Source: Cryptomeria japonica
Taxonomy: Eukaryota; Streptophyta; Pinopsida; Cupressales; Cupressaceae
NCBI RefSeq assembly: GCF_030272615.1
Contig: NC_081409.1
Location: 655,884,468-655,948,467, forward strand
DNA length: 64,000 nucleotides
Direction of reading: 5' to 3'
Every line of letters starts with the position of its first letter. The first letter of the stretch is position 1. The notes below the pieces were generated by a model that worked only from the letters and a program-made list of their open reading frames with translations, had not been told where the DNA came from and searched no databases. Position numbers and translations under genes: made by a program. Shown piece by piece: positions 11,631 to 23,428 of this stretch.

Positions 11631-13490
11631 GTCAAAATAAGTTAGACTCAAAAGACACTCATGCTCCTTCACAACATATCCTATGGCGAGAAAAGACAAT
11701 AGTCAATGGATCCCAATTTCTTTCCCAGCTACGCTTACCCAGAGCGGACACTTAGATGTTTGACCCCACTGGCTCCCCTCCACGACACTCACTTCTCGGG
11801 GCAGCCAAGCATCAATTCCCATGAAAAATCCTCATGGTGAACTTTGTGTCTCTACTAAGGGCTGTAAAAATGTGGGTGGCTTTGGAGGTCTGACCTCCTG
11901 CACCAATGACTAGAAGGTTTTTGGCCACTATGAACAAGGTGTTTAGTAAGTCTTCCCGTTAGGAGCTACCCTTCGAAGTTGAGCAAGCGCATTTGAGTCC
12001 TATAGCCCAACTAAGCACCAAGAACTTAGTAGTCATGCAAGTGTGATTGAGATCTCTGGGATCCTACTAAGCACCCAATGTGAGAGTGAACTCTCATATA
12101 GCCCCAGCCATTGACCCTTTCGTAGTCAATGGCTTATTTATTATAGTGAATTGGAAACCCTAGGTTCGGGTGTACTCACTTGGGTCATTCCTGTCTTACC
12201 TTCTCAAAGAGCAAGTTGGGAGGGCAAGCCCACTAAGGGTAAGCATGTAATCAAACAAGAAAAGGTTCGAGGGTCAGGATTTCTAATTGTCTATGTAGAC
12301 AAGAGCATACTCTCCTACCTCTACACTTTCCTCAAACACAAAAAGAAAGAGTTATTTTACCCCTAATTAGATCTAGGTGCCTAGAATAAAATAATTAAGA
12401 AAAACACAATGTTTGGTCGGATTTTCTTAGGCAACATGCAAAAAAAGTGGATTAGTAGTTTGAAAATGAAGTCTTCAACAAGCATTTTGCAAAAAAACAA
12501 AATGACAAAAAAAATAAAATTATTTTGTAGGAATGAGTAGAAAAACATGAATAAAAACTTTTCTACGAATGACAAGTGTGGATTTGGAGGAAACTTTGAT
12601 GGGTAAATGGGGTTTGACTAGGTTTTTGCCACTTTCTAAGGGATAGGTAAGCATAAAATGAGGATTTTGGAGGAGAGGTGAAGGAATGGAAAAATTTGTC
12701 CAAGAGGGACAAAGAAGCAAAAGTTGGAGATGAACAATATGGGAAAATTTGGAGGTGATTGGATAAAAGTGGAAGGAGTTATGGCAAACCCTAAAAATAG
12801 AGGAATGTGGGATTTTGGGCTTCAAAAAGTGAAATTTGGGATAAGGTCCCCAAGGAAGAAATGTGCAAAATGGAATTGTGGGGGAATCTAGTGGAGTTTG
12901 GAAGAAAACAAAATTAAGATAAAGAAGATATGACTTAAAAATAGAAGATAAAGGAGGAATTGCACCTTTCATCCTTGCATATCTCACTTAGTCATACCTA
13001 GTCCTTGCATATTTAGATCATCCCATTCAATCATACATTTTGTCCTTGCATCACATATTTAGTCCCTGCATCCTTTAGATTGCTTCATCTCATTGCACAT
13101 TCAATCCTTGCACTCATTTTATTGGTCAAACAAATATTAACTTTGCATTTAGTTTTCTCTTAAAAGGGTCTTGGCACAAGCATTTGTCCTCTCGTATCAC
13201 TTGAGGCACATCCTCCTTGAGTTAGGGAATATTTTAGTATCTTTGAGTTAGGTGGTCTACTGGGAGTTCATCATCTTCTACTTAGGACTCCCTCTCTTGA
13301 TGACTTGTCCTCCTATCTATACATCATAGCACAAGTAATATCTTGCATCACAATTTCCTTTAGACCTAAAGTTACCTTAAATCCTTTCATTTTATCATAC
13401 TAGGTTCACTATTGATTGCCAATACCTCATTTAGAGCTTCATATCATAAGTATCCTGACATATAGTTGAGTCTGCATTTTTTTTTAGGGT
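11631..13490. other. Unresolved junction between inverted elements F and D
   Basis: No gene recognised. Its GC content is higher than that of its neighbours between 11650 and 12350. It contains imperfect internal repeats (CTAAGCACCAAGAACTTAG near 12013, CTACTAAGCACCCAATG near 12064) and, at 12970-13120, about six copies of a CCTTGCAT phrase. It probably holds the leaders of F (minus) and D (plus), since both elements point outward from here. No LTR pair, primer-binding site or target duplication could be placed. Confidence 0.35.
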
Positions 13491-14822
13491 TTGAATTCTA
13501 TACTAAGTCTCATACATTGCCATAGCTCTATTCCTAGGTCAAATATCAGAACTAGATCACATATGCCCATGGCTACCTTGGCTCAACCAATTCAAGATCT
13601 CAAGAGAGAAATATATGAAATTCAAGTCCAACAAAAGGCATCAATGACCCCTCATGAGAGAAAAATTTATGATATCAAGAAAGACAAACTTAAAGGAATG
13701 CTAAATTGACTATATAAGGTGGAACAACAAGTAATTGAAAATCAAAATCCAAATCTCGAACAAGATCACATGACTCCTTCACCAAGACAACAACAACATT
13801 TCTTCCAAATATCCCTCAAATAAATAGTTTACACCTTTGGGACAATCTATCAAGTTGTCTTTGAAAGAGCTTCTTGAGCACAATCTATCACATTGCCTAA
13901 CACAACCACACAAGGATGTAAATTTTTGAGTAACTATTGTGTGTATCCTAGACAAAACAAAAATAAGACTTTGGAATAGATTGCATGGAATTAAAATATA
14001 AGATTCAAGACCTCCTTTATAATGGTGTTATTGAAATTGAAGATCCTAATGACTCACCTAAAGAGAAGCAAGGCACTACTTATAAGAATGATAAAAATTA
14101 TGAACTTATGTCTATCAAGGCTCCACATGTAGCCTCCATCTCGTCTACCATTCCTTCATCTCCTCAATATTCTCAATAACAATCCATACCATCTCCCTCA
14201 AACAACGAACCTAATGATGACACTTTTCATGTTGAACCTCAAGGGCTACCTCCTGTGCAAATCTAAGATAATCCCAATGTTGATACAAGTTCCTCTAATG
14301 ATTTAAAAATCCTCAATCATATGCCATCATGCACTCCAATTCCAAACATAACCACCCTAGAGAGTCCCATCCAAAATCCTTCCCCATCATGCCAAAACAT
14401 GAACACCTTCCAAGATTCCCCCATGCATATGCAAATTCATATCCATTCCTTAGAAGTGGTTCCATGTCAAGAGGATAATATGAAGAATGAAGAAATAATT
14501 CCTATCATAAATCAAGTTCAAGACACCAAAACTTTCCAATCCCATCAAATGGTTGACCAATATCCTATCTCCCTAGAATCCCATGATGATCCTCTTATGC
14601 CTTTCCATTTCTTCCAAGATTATCCCCTTCTATCTCAAGAGCTAAGAATCCTTCCAAATCCCATTCCTAATCCACTTCCTAAGAAAGATCATGATGCCTT
14701 TTCCACCTTTTCAAATGATCCTATTCAAAATGAAGAGAAAAATACCCTTTCCACTTTATCCAATGGTCTGCTTCCATGTCAAGATCAAAGTATTCCTCCA
14801 TTTCGCTATCATAATCCTCCAT
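13491..14822 (+). pseudogene. Element D, 5' part: degenerate gag-like ORF
   Basis: Broken frames carry MATLAQPIQDLKREIYEIQ (13569 onward), a segment ELKYKIQDLLYNGVIEIEDP (13988 onward) and a Pro/Ser/His-rich stretch (14321-14822). The middle segment resembles the end of gag in the Tat-type Ty3/Gypsy lineage (known from that family; lineage call uncertain). The last stretch has LSTLSNGLLPCQDQS, matching LPSQDQS in element F. The frame is interrupted at 14822 by element C and resumes in phase at 37294 once C and one target duplication are removed, with one TGA shortly after. Confidence 0.55.
14818..14822. repeat. Target-site duplication of element C, left (TCCAT)
   Basis: The five bases before the C terminus TGTTAAG pair with TGCAT at 37289-37293, with one mismatch. 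The flanking D sequence becomes continuous when C is removed. Confidence 0.7.
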
Positions 14823-15249
14823 TGTTAAGTTCTTTCAAAATTCTCTGATCAAAATAGAAGAGATGGAGATATGATCTGAAAGTTGTATTTTATCTACTAT
14901 AGCGTATTTTGAAGATGCACCACACTTATTAATTTCGGTGTGTACATCCTCCTCAATGTAAGCATTCTATATAAGTAGATGAGGGGTTACATAGTGAAGA
15001 TATATGTCTTCCCACATGGGAAGACACATCTCTTCCTACATGGGAAGACACATCTCTTCCCTATGTACCTCTCACCATAGTATATAAACTAGTCACCATT
15101 TACTTACCCGATCGGAAGGAATGCGACTTGTTTGAGAATCGCTTTACCACCTGATACCATGAACAGTGTAACCATTGATCAAACGCGATAAGTTAACTTT
15201 GGTTTTATTTATCATTAGTTAACATTAACATATTAGTATATGTAATCAA

Positions 15250-15281
<32 letters not shown>

Positions 15282-15323
15282 CAGAAGCATGAAATAGTAT
15301 GACCGACGTTACAAAATTTAGCA
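14823..15323 (-). repeat. 3' LTR of element C
   Basis: 501 bp, matching 36778-37288 across its length. Differences are mainly a shorter TA run (15257-15281) and C/T or G/A changes at CpG sites, for example CCACATGG here against CCACGTGG in the other copy. Confidence 0.88.
15257..15281. repeat. (TA)n microsatellite in C 3' LTR
   Basis: A run of about 25 bp of alternating TA. The partner LTR has about 42 bp at 37205-37246. Confidence 0.85.
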
Positions 15324-15337
15324 CTCCCTCTTAACTA
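15324..15337 (-). promoter_or_regulatory. Polypurine tract of element C
   Basis: The minus-strand TAGTTAAGAGGGAG lies directly before the 3' LTR, where plus-strand DNA synthesis of a Copia element is primed. Confidence 0.65.
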
Positions 15338-15394
15338 GGGAGGACACATTTCATGTTAGAGAAAACATCACAATTCATCCATTGATTGTGAAGA

Positions 15395-15805
15395 GAGGAG
15401 ATATCACACCATAGTGATATTCAGAGATATGGTTCAACAATGAATATCAAGTCACATGATACTCACCATAACTCATAGTTATCAAGTAAGGTATGTGCAC
15501 TGGCATCAAGTCACATGATACCTACCATATTGATAATGATTTCATGGCATGTCCACAAATATTATGTTCATAATATTCACCATGAAGATCTCTATAATAA
15601 TTATGGTTTATTTAATGATATCAACCAATAGATATCTACCATAATGTCTCAGAGATATATATACTATCATGACATGTCCACAGATATCAAGTCACATGAT
15701 ATCCATCAAGATAGTTAAATTGATAATTGTAAAATTGTCACCTTACAATATCAATTTGAAACAAGTGTTCATTATTGAAAAGTCATCACCCTTCAATAAT
15801 GTTCA
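15395..15805. repeat. Array of stem-loops in the 3' region of element C
   Basis: Consecutive inverted repeats: ATATCAC/GTGATAT (15401-15420), ATAACT/AGTTAT (15468-15482), AATATTATG/CATAATATT with a 2-nt spacer (15558-15577), an ATTGATA-ATTGTAA stem with one bulge (about 15719-15755) and ATTATTGAA/TTCAATAAT (about 15771-15800). Several loops or flanks carry a CACC(A/C) word, and ATATCAAGTCACATGATA recurs at about 15444, 15508 and 15682. The region lies between the RNase H stop and the polypurine tract. Confidence 0.7.
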
Positions 15806-15916
15806 CAGAAGGCCCATGCAGTCATGGAGTCACACACATGACAAATAAAAGAGTTTACACACTAAACATCTTTAAATATATTAGTATATCAGAATAAATA
15901 AGACTCTATCTCAAAA

Positions 15917-16329
15917 TTAAATAACATTTTCAACCATACCAGGTTTATCTCTAAAGTGTTCAATCTTGATCTTGGAGAGAGGCTTCATAAGAATGTCTAC
16001 AATCTGATCACCTGTACCAATATAATTCAGTCGGATCACATTCCTTTCCACCATATCTTGAACATAGTGATAAGGAATCTCAATGTGTTTAGACCTATCA
16101 TGAAATACTAGATTCATTGAAAGCTTGATGCAACTCTGATTGTCACAGTAGATGACAGTAGGATTTAAGGGCTGACCAAACAGTCCTACAAGTAGTGTCC
16201 GAAGCCATACTGCTTCTCTTGCTCCCATGGATGCTACAACGTATTTAGCTTTTGTAGAACTTTGAGCAACTGAAGACTATTTTTCTACATATCCATGAGA
16301 TCATTCCTGATCCTAAACTGAAGCAACAT
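15917..16329 (-). pseudogene. Element C RNase H (3' fragment)
   Basis: This is the C-terminal RNase H of the Copia polyprotein, which removes RNA from the RNA/DNA hybrid. Minus-strand frames give FSLGSGMISWICRK, SSVAQSSTKAKYV, MGAREAVWLRTLL, CDNQSCIKLSMN and the end MVENVI. The order and words match the Copia RNase H domain. Two small indels disrupt the frame near 16270-16310. The N-terminal part is missing because the junction with element A at about 16330 removed it. Confidence 0.8.
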
Positions 16330-17400
16330 ATCGGTTAAAGAAGGTAGGAAGTCTACCAAGTGAAGTTCAGTATTTACCAAGTAACACTAAGTTATAATAG
16401 ATCACATTGGATGGATAAAAGCATTATTTAATAAAGGATGTTGATGAGCTGGAGATGAATAAGTGATTGGTATGTCGTGCATGAAGTTTGTTGAGGATCA
16501 ACGACATGGAAAACACAAGAGGAAGATCTACAGCATAGATTGAACTGCAATAACCTAGCACAAGTTCCAAGGAAGGAATGCAAGTTCCAAGGTAAGGTAA
16601 AACATTTTTCAGATCGAAGGATACATTGAACCTGGTCAAGTTTGAAGATCTGATGGCTAAGATTGATCATGGGAAATGTGATCAAGGAGATTAAGCAGTT
16701 AGATATTGTTTATAAAAAAAAATTGTTAATGAACAATGTATGCGGGCAAATGTATGCACAATGATGCTACAGTAATGTTTACTGAGCATAAAAGCTTGAA
16801 GATCTAATTAAAGAATAGATTGAGAAACCCAGCAAGCCCAACAAGGGACAAGATAAGTTGTATGACAAGATTGTTTTGAGCAAATAGAATCTGCTTTAGC
16901 ATTTCAAATGTGAAGTTGCAAATATATTTTATTATTGTTGTTTATTTTGTAAGTGATAGAAAATCTCTTAACCGAGTGGACTTAACAGTCTTATTTGTAA
17001 ACCCTCTAACAAGGTAACATTCTAAATGAGTGTTTGAAATCCTTTGACAAGGTCACTTCTAACAAAGTGCAAGACTCTAACAAGTCTAAGGGAAATCCCT
17101 TAACTAGGTGACATCTAGCAATGTGTTTGTAATCTCTAATAGGATAAGCTTTTAACCGAGCATATTCTAGAAGGGTATATTTCTTAGTGGGTCCGAAATC
17201 CCACAGTGGTTTTTCCCTATTTGGGTTTCCACATTAAATCTGGTGTTAAATATGTTATGATGTTTTAAGTGTATCTGTTTATGAGTTTGAATGATTTACA
17301 GTCATAGTTGCATATTTGTAAAAGCTACCGAGGTTGAATCTGTTGAATATATTAAATTGTAAGTTTTTATGATTCACCCCCCCTCTCATCTTAACTAACA
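16330..17400 (+). repeat. 5' LTR of element A, truncated
   Basis: Aligns with the last ~1065 bp of the 3' LTR, from GGTTAAAGAAGG (16335) to the terminal TTAACTAACA at 17400. It contains the CCACAGTGGTTTTTCCCTAT and ATTCACC-C(7) blocks typical of Copia LTRs here. The TG start and early U3 are absent. Confidence 0.88.
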
Positions 17401-17402
17401 AT

Positions 17403-17414
17403 TGGTATCAGAGC
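17403..17414 (+). promoter_or_regulatory. Primer-binding site of element A (initiator tRNA-Met)
   Basis: TGGTATCAGAGC begins two bases after the LTR end. This is the usual plant Copia primer site, complementary to the 3' end of initiator methionine tRNA. Confidence 0.92.
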
Positions 17415-17464
17415 TTTGGACTCCGGAAGAAAATTTTAAAGGTAATTGAGGCAAAGATCCGAAG

Positions 17465-18361
17465 ATGTATAAAAGGGATGCACCAAAGCTGAACAAGAAG
17501 ATGCATTTATCAGGAATTGGAGAATATGCAACATATTATCTAGAGAATGATTACATAGCACCCAGCACCAACCCGGTGACAATGGAAGAGATAAAGGCAA
17601 AGCAAGAACATATTCAAGCTATGATTGAAATAACTTCTGCATTAACCGACTTAGAGTTTAATGACCTAGAAGGCTGCAATGATGCCAAAGTGATGTGGAC
17701 TAAGCTCATATCTGTGTATGGTGGTGATGAACATGTTCAGAGAGCAAAAGTAGATAGTCTAAGAGGACAACTTGAATCCATGAGAATGAATGAAGGTGAG
17801 AACATAACCCAATATAGTACAAGGTTAAAGGAGACTATCAATCAAATCAAAGGAGTAGGGGGAACTATTGAAGAAAAGGATGTAACAAGTAAGTTGCTTA
17901 GAACACTTCTACCTGCTTATGCCATTCAAGTCTCTGCAATCAATGAATTAAGGTTTGTACCAAATATGTCAGTTTCTTTGGATGCTACTATCGGTAAGCT
18001 ACATGCATTTGAGTTAAGTAATTTTGATAATAGTGGGTCTTCAGTAAATAAAGTTGAATCTACATTCTATTCTTTTCATAATGGTGAATCTGATGATTAC
18101 AATGATAGAATGTATAAGTATACTGAAGGAAATCATAGTGGAGGAAGTGAAAGATTTTGCAAAAACATGGAAGAGGTACACAAACTATATGAAGAAATCA
18201 AAAAGCAAGAAGAGTTTGAAGCATTATTAGCCAGAAGGTTACCAAGAGGAAAAGGTAAGTATAAAGGAAAGCTACCTTTAAAATGTTTTAACTATGATAG
18301 AATAGGACATATAGCTTCTAACTGTCCTGACAAAGAATCCAGTGAAAAGAGAGAATACTGA
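17465..18361 (+). pseudogene. Element A gag
   Basis: The capsid-type gag of Copia elements (UBN2/Retrotran_gag_2 type), 298 codons. Visible landmarks are the helical core (SALTDLEFNDLEGCNDAKVMW, residues about 59-79), a Leu-rich segment around LRGQLESMRMNEGENITQY (about 99-117), a charged linker and a zinc knuckle reading CFNYDRIGHIASNC near the end. The second Cys of the CCHC box is Tyr. A TGA at 18359-18361 ends it, but the same frame continues open into the protease, so gag and pol were one polyprotein. The start is the first ATG after the leader. Confidence 0.8.
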
Positions 18362-19300
18362 GATGACAAACAGAAAGACAACCAATACAGAGGACACCGA
18401 GACTTCAAAAGGAAAGATAGAAAGACATGCCTAGTAGCTGATGACGAATCCAAGGATGATAAATCTGATGGAACTGATACAAAGGAAGTTATTTATGTGG
18501 CTATCAAAGATGGATCAGATGAAGAAAGGTATGAAGAAAAAGCCCTAATATCTCACATAAATAAAAATGATTCTTGGATCATAGATAGTGGATGCTCACA
18601 TAACATGACAGGTGATAAACACAAGTTTGTTAAATTAGAAGACTATGATGGAGGATATGTAAGCTTCAGTAATGATGCACCATGTCCGGTGAAAGGTAAA
18701 GGATCCATAACACTTCTTGACAATGCAAAATGTGATGATGTATACTGGGTTGAAGGTTTGAAATACAATTTGTTGAGTGTAGCACAGCTAAACAATACAG
18801 GATATCAAATAGAATTTCAAAAGGGATGTGTCAAAGTTCATGACAAACATGGAAAGCTAGCTACTACCGGGACACAAACTAAAGGTAATACATTTCATCT
18901 TGACTCAACTAGGAACAACTGTCTGTATGCTAAAATAGATAATACCTAGTTATGGCATAAAAGGTTTTGTCATATAAATTTTGATAACCTGATCAAAATA
19001 AGCAAGAAGCATCAAGTAAGAGGTCTACCGAGCTTGGAAAAACTAGAGAATGCAATATGTCATGGATGCCAGATGGGTAAGATGACAAGGTCAAGCTTTA
19101 CAAGTAAGTCCTACACCTCTAAAGGAATTTTAGATCTTGTACACACTAATCTTTGTGGTCCTATGAAAGTTCAAAGTTATTATGGAGATAGATACTTCAT
19201 ATTATTTGTGGATGATTACTCAAGAATGATGTTAGTTATGTTTTTAAAAGAAAAATCAGAAGCCTTTCAGATGTTCAAATGGTATAAGGCTAAAGTTTGA
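18362..19300 (+). pseudogene. Element A protease and N-terminal integrase
   Basis: In frame with gag. The aspartic protease active site is SWIIDSGCSHNMTG at about 18573-18612, with DSG intact. It is followed by YNLLSVAQL, the usual link to integrase. After a TAG at 18947 come the zinc-binding LWHKRFCHINFDNL and CHGCQMGK, then the start of the integrase core, LVHTNLCGPM. Family members have Asp where this copy has Asn (HTD to HTN), so the first catalytic Asp is lost. A TGA at 19298, caused by one extra T near 19287, ends the frame. Confidence 0.8.
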
Positions 19301-20516
19301 AAAAGAAACAGGAAGACATTTGAAATGTCTAAGATCTGATAGAGGAGGAGAATTCATTTCTGATGAATTCAATCTATTTTGCAATGATCATGGTATAAAG
19401 AGACAAGTATCTACACTGAGAACACCTCAGCAAAATGGGATAGTAGAAAGAAGAAACAGATCAATTGTAGATTGTGCTAGAACCCTGATGATAGAAAAGA
19501 TGGTACCTCAAACATTTTGGAGAGAAGCAATCATCACTGCAGTTTACACCCTGAACCGAGTTCAACTAAAGAAAGGAACTTTGAAGACACCATATGAAAT
19601 ATGGTATGATAAGAAACCCAATATAAGCTATTTTAAGATATTTGGAAGTAGATGTTATGTTCACAAAGATGACAGAAACGGAAAGTTTGATCAGAAAAGT
19701 GAAGAAGGAACATTTCTTGGTTATTCTTCTAGAAGCAAAGCATTTAAATGTCTGATCAAGTCATCTAACAAAATAGTAGAAAGTGCAAATGTAAAAATTG
19801 ATGAATTTGCAGAAAGAAATGATGAAGGAAATTCCAAAGAACTAGAAAATTATGAAGAATTTGTTTATGTTCAATCGAGAAATCCTATCGAGAAAGCTGA
19901 TGAAAAAAATGAAGAAAATACTCAGTTGCCAAGTGATGGAGAAGATCATACAAAACCTACTGAGCCCATATTAGCCAAGTATGTCAGAAGAAATCATACA
20001 TCAAGTCAGATTATAGGAGATAAGGATGATCCAGTGATGACAAGGAACAAATTGAGACAAAACACATGTCTGATATCTGAATTTGAACCGAGGATAGTAA
20101 AAGAGGCATTTAGTAATAAAGATTGGATAAATGCTATGAAAAAAGAGATTGATCAAATCAAGAAGAATGAAACATGGACATTGGTCCCAAGACCAAAAGA
20201 GAAGAATGTAATTGGTACAAAGTGGATTTTTAGAAACAAGCTAAATGAAAAAGGAGAGGTTATTCGGAATAAAGCAAGACTAGTTTGCAAAGGTTATGCT
20301 CAAGAAGAAGGAATTGATTATGGTGAGACTTTTGCACCTATGGCAAGACTTGAAGGAGTAAGAACATTGTTGGCATATGCTGCCTACAAAAATTTCAAGG
20401 TATATCAAATGGATGTTAAATCTGCATTTTTGAATGGTATACTAAAGAAGAAGTTTACATTGAACAGCCTGAAGGATTTATTGAAGACAAGAATAAAGAT
20501 CAGGTATGTAAGCTGA
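19301..20516 (+). pseudogene. Element A integrase core and N-terminal reverse transcriptase
   Basis: The frame resumes with [10 protein letters not shown] (second catalytic Asp present) and [14 protein letters not shown] (catalytic Glu present), then the integrase C-terminus ([19 protein letters not shown]). RT begins around [19 protein letters not shown] and runs through [40 protein letters not shown] and [13 protein letters not shown] one-base loss near 20446 throws the RT out of frame just after the FLNG motif. Confidence 0.82.
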
Positions 20517-21618
20517 ACAAAGCATTATATGGTCTAAAGCAAGCACCTAGAGCATGGTATGAAAGACTGCACTCTTATTTGATCAAGATTGGATTTATAA
20601 GGACAAGTGAAAATAGCAACATGTATATGAAGAATGATGAGAACAATGATATACTGCTTTCAACCATATTTGTTGATGATATTATTTTTTGTGGTAATGA
20701 CTATGCAAGAACTTTGGAAATGAAATTTGCAAATAATTTGAGATGTCATTAATCAGTGAAATAAAGTATTTTATAGGTTTACAGATATTGCAAAGGAAAA
20801 ATGAGATTTTCATTACTCAATCCAAGTATATAAAGGAAATCCTGAAGAAATTTGGAATGGAGGATTCTAAACCTGTAAGTACTCCTATGACTACCAACTG
20901 TAAACTATCAAAGAGTGATGAATCTGCATATGTTGATAAGACACTTTACCGATCTATGATTGGAAAGCTGCAATATGTGGTTCACAGCAAGGCAAATATA
21001 GCACATGTCGTAGGTATAGTTGCAAGATTTTTTGCAAATCCCAAAGAAACACATATGAAAACAATCAAGAGAATTTTCAGATACCTGAAAGGCACTGAAG
21101 ATTATGGCTTAGCATATCAAAAAGGGAATATTTTTTACCTAAAATTCTATACTGATGCTGACTAGGTAGGAAGCATTGATGATAGGAAAAGCACAAGTAG
21201 TGGAGCTTTCTTCTTGGGAGATAGACTAGTAAGTTGGCTTAGCAAGAAACAAGGATGCATTTCAAAGTCAACAGTTGAAGTTGAATATGTCACTGCAACA
21301 TTGAATTGTACCAATATAGCATGGATCAAACAACTATTGGAAGGTATGAATGACAAGGTTACCAAGCCAGTAACTATATGTTGTGATAACACTAGTGCCA
21401 TTAACATTTCAAAGAATCCAGTAATGCACTCTAAGACAAACAATATCTCTATAAAGTATCATTATCTCGGAGAAGAAGTTCAAGAGAAGAAAGTTGTGCT
21501 GGAATATATTAGTTCAAAGGAACAAATAGCAGATATTTTCACAAAGCCACTGCTAAGGGACACTTTTGAGTATCTTAGAAGTCAGTTAGGGGTCCTACCC
21601 CTATCTAGTACTCACTGA
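20447..21618 (+). pseudogene. Element A reverse transcriptase C-terminal part and RNase H
   Basis: The shifted frame gives [30 protein letters not shown] and the polymerase active site FVDD at 20669-20680. Another one-base loss near 20737 is followed by the open frame from 20743: IKYFIGLQILQRKN, DSKPVSTPM, YRSMIGKLQYVVHSKANIA, and RNase H (DDRKSTSSGAFFLGDRLVSW, CDNTSAINISKNPVMHSK, EQIADIFTKPL). TAG at 21163 replaces the Trp of the YTDADW motif. The element end is reached 350 bp later. Confidence 0.82.
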
Positions 21619-21954
21619 CAGAGTTCGGTGAAAGCATCAATTCTATGAATTTAAAGGATAACTATCTATGAAGTTGATGCTACTTTACACTTTAGGAGGT
21701 TGCCTAAAGTTCTATAAGAAAAAGTGATTGAAGACAAAAATCCCCTGACTGTTAATAAGACTACGAGGAAATTACTTCACAAAGGGAGAAATCATGAATT
21801 ATTTTTTCTTTTTGGCATTGTTGTCAAAGGGGGAGAATACTAATGGTAGGAGGAGAAGACTTCAAAAGAAATCTTCACAACAATGGAGAAGTCTATACAA
21901 TAATCAGAATCTGAATCAATTGAATCAAATCAAGTTGGTTTTGCCATCAATGCC

Positions 21955-21966
21955 AAATGGGGAGAT
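21955..21966 (+). promoter_or_regulatory. Polypurine tract of element A
   Basis: AAATGGGGAGAT directly precedes the TGTTGGCATT start of the 3' LTR. A second purine tract, AAAGGGGGAGAA, lies 130 bp upstream (about 21826). Confidence 0.7.
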
Positions 21967-23428
21967 TGTTGGCATTTCAATAAGGATATTGAGAAGGTTG
22001 TTAAAGATCATTGATATAACTGAAGAAGGATGATTACTATCTTAATAATATTATTTTATCATTGATGACAAGAAATTGATTTTCTGATTCAGTATGATGT
22101 TGCCATATCTTGAGAAGAATGTTTTGATGCGTATTAAGTGGTCGGTAAGTGACACAGAAAGGATGTGATAATGAAGGGGAATAATAAGTTATTCAATGGG
22201 CAACTATTACCAAGTTAGACAAGGATGAGATCATGTTGTTTTGATTGTTTTGATATCCTACATATGTTGTTGATTATAAGTTTAATACTGTACTATGTCA
22301 CTGAGCAAAGAACCTAGTTGATAAACCCTAAGGTACCTAGTTGGTAAACCCTAAGATTATTGATATTGGTTAAAGAAGGCAGGATGTCTACCAAGTGAAG
22401 TTCAGTATTTACCGAGCAACAACCAAGTTATAATAGATCACATTGGATGGATAAAAGCATTATTTAATAAAGGATGATGATGAGCTAGAGATGAATAAGT
22501 GATTGGTATGTCGTGCATGAAGTTTGTTGAGGATCAACGACATGGAAAACACAAGAGGAAGATCTACAACATAGATTGAACTGCAATAACCTAGCACAAG
22601 TTCCAAGGAAGGAATGCAAGTTCCAAGGTAAGGTAAAACATTTTTCAGATCGAAGGATACATTGAACCTGGCCAAGTTGGAAGATCTGATGGCTAAGATT
22701 GATCATGGGAAATGTGATCAAAGAGATTAAGCGGTTAGATATTGTTTATAAATAAAGAATTGTTAATGAACAATGTATGCAGGCAAATGTATGCACAATG
22801 ATGCTACAGTAATGTTTACCGAGCACAAAAGCTTGAAGATCTGATTGAAGAACAGATTGAGAAGCCCAACAAGGGATAAGATAAGTTGTATGACAAGATT
22901 GTTTTGAGCAAATAGAATTTGCTTTAGCATTTAAGATGTGAAGTTGTAGATATATTTTATTACTGTTGTTTATTTTGTAAGTGACAGGAAATCTCTTAAC
23001 CGAGTGGACTTAACAGTCTTATTTGTAAACCCTCTAGCAAGGTAACATTCTAAATGAGTGTTTGAAATGCTTTGACAAGGTCACTTCTAACAAAGTGCAA
23101 GACTCTAACAAGTCTAAGGGAAATCCCTTAACCGGGTCACATCTAGCAATGTGTTTGTAATCTTTAACAAGATAAGCTTTTAACTGAGAATACTCTAGAA
23201 GGGTATATTTCTTAGTGGGTCCAAAATCCCACAGTGGTTTTTCCTTATTTGGGTTTCCATGTTAAATCTAGTGTTAAATGTGTTATGATGTTATAAGTGT
23301 ATCTGTTTATGAGTTTGAATGACTTATAGTCATAGTTTCATATCTGTAAAAGCTACCGAGGTTGAATTTGTTGAATATATTGAATTGTAAGTTTTTATGA
23401 TTCACCCCCCCTCTCATCTTAACTAACA
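21967..23428 (+). repeat. 3' LTR of element A
   Basis: 1462 bp, from TGTTGGCATTTCAATAAGG to TTAACTAACA, with TG..CA ends. It contains a TATA-like TTTATAAATAAAG near 22745. Its last ~1065 bp match the truncated 5' LTR with scattered substitutions. Confidence 0.88.

Larger units (their letters stand above)
16330..23428 (+). mobile_element. Element A: Copia retrotransposon inserted in C, left end deleted
   Basis: A plus-strand Copia element with gag, protease, integrase, RT and RNase H in order between a truncated 5' LTR (16330-17400) and a full 3' LTR (21967-23428). The 5' LTR lacks about the first 400 bp. On the C side the sequence breaks in the RT/RNase H linker LMYLVNT at 23429 and resumes around YVFSLGSG near 16330. 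About 70 codons of C are therefore missing too, and no target duplication can be found. One deletion over the left junction explains both losses. Confidence 0.85.

Noticed and set aside
15401-15800. CRISPR-like array
   Set aside because: The repeats are stem-loops of different sequence without constant repeat length or unique spacers, and the setting is a plant retrotransposon.
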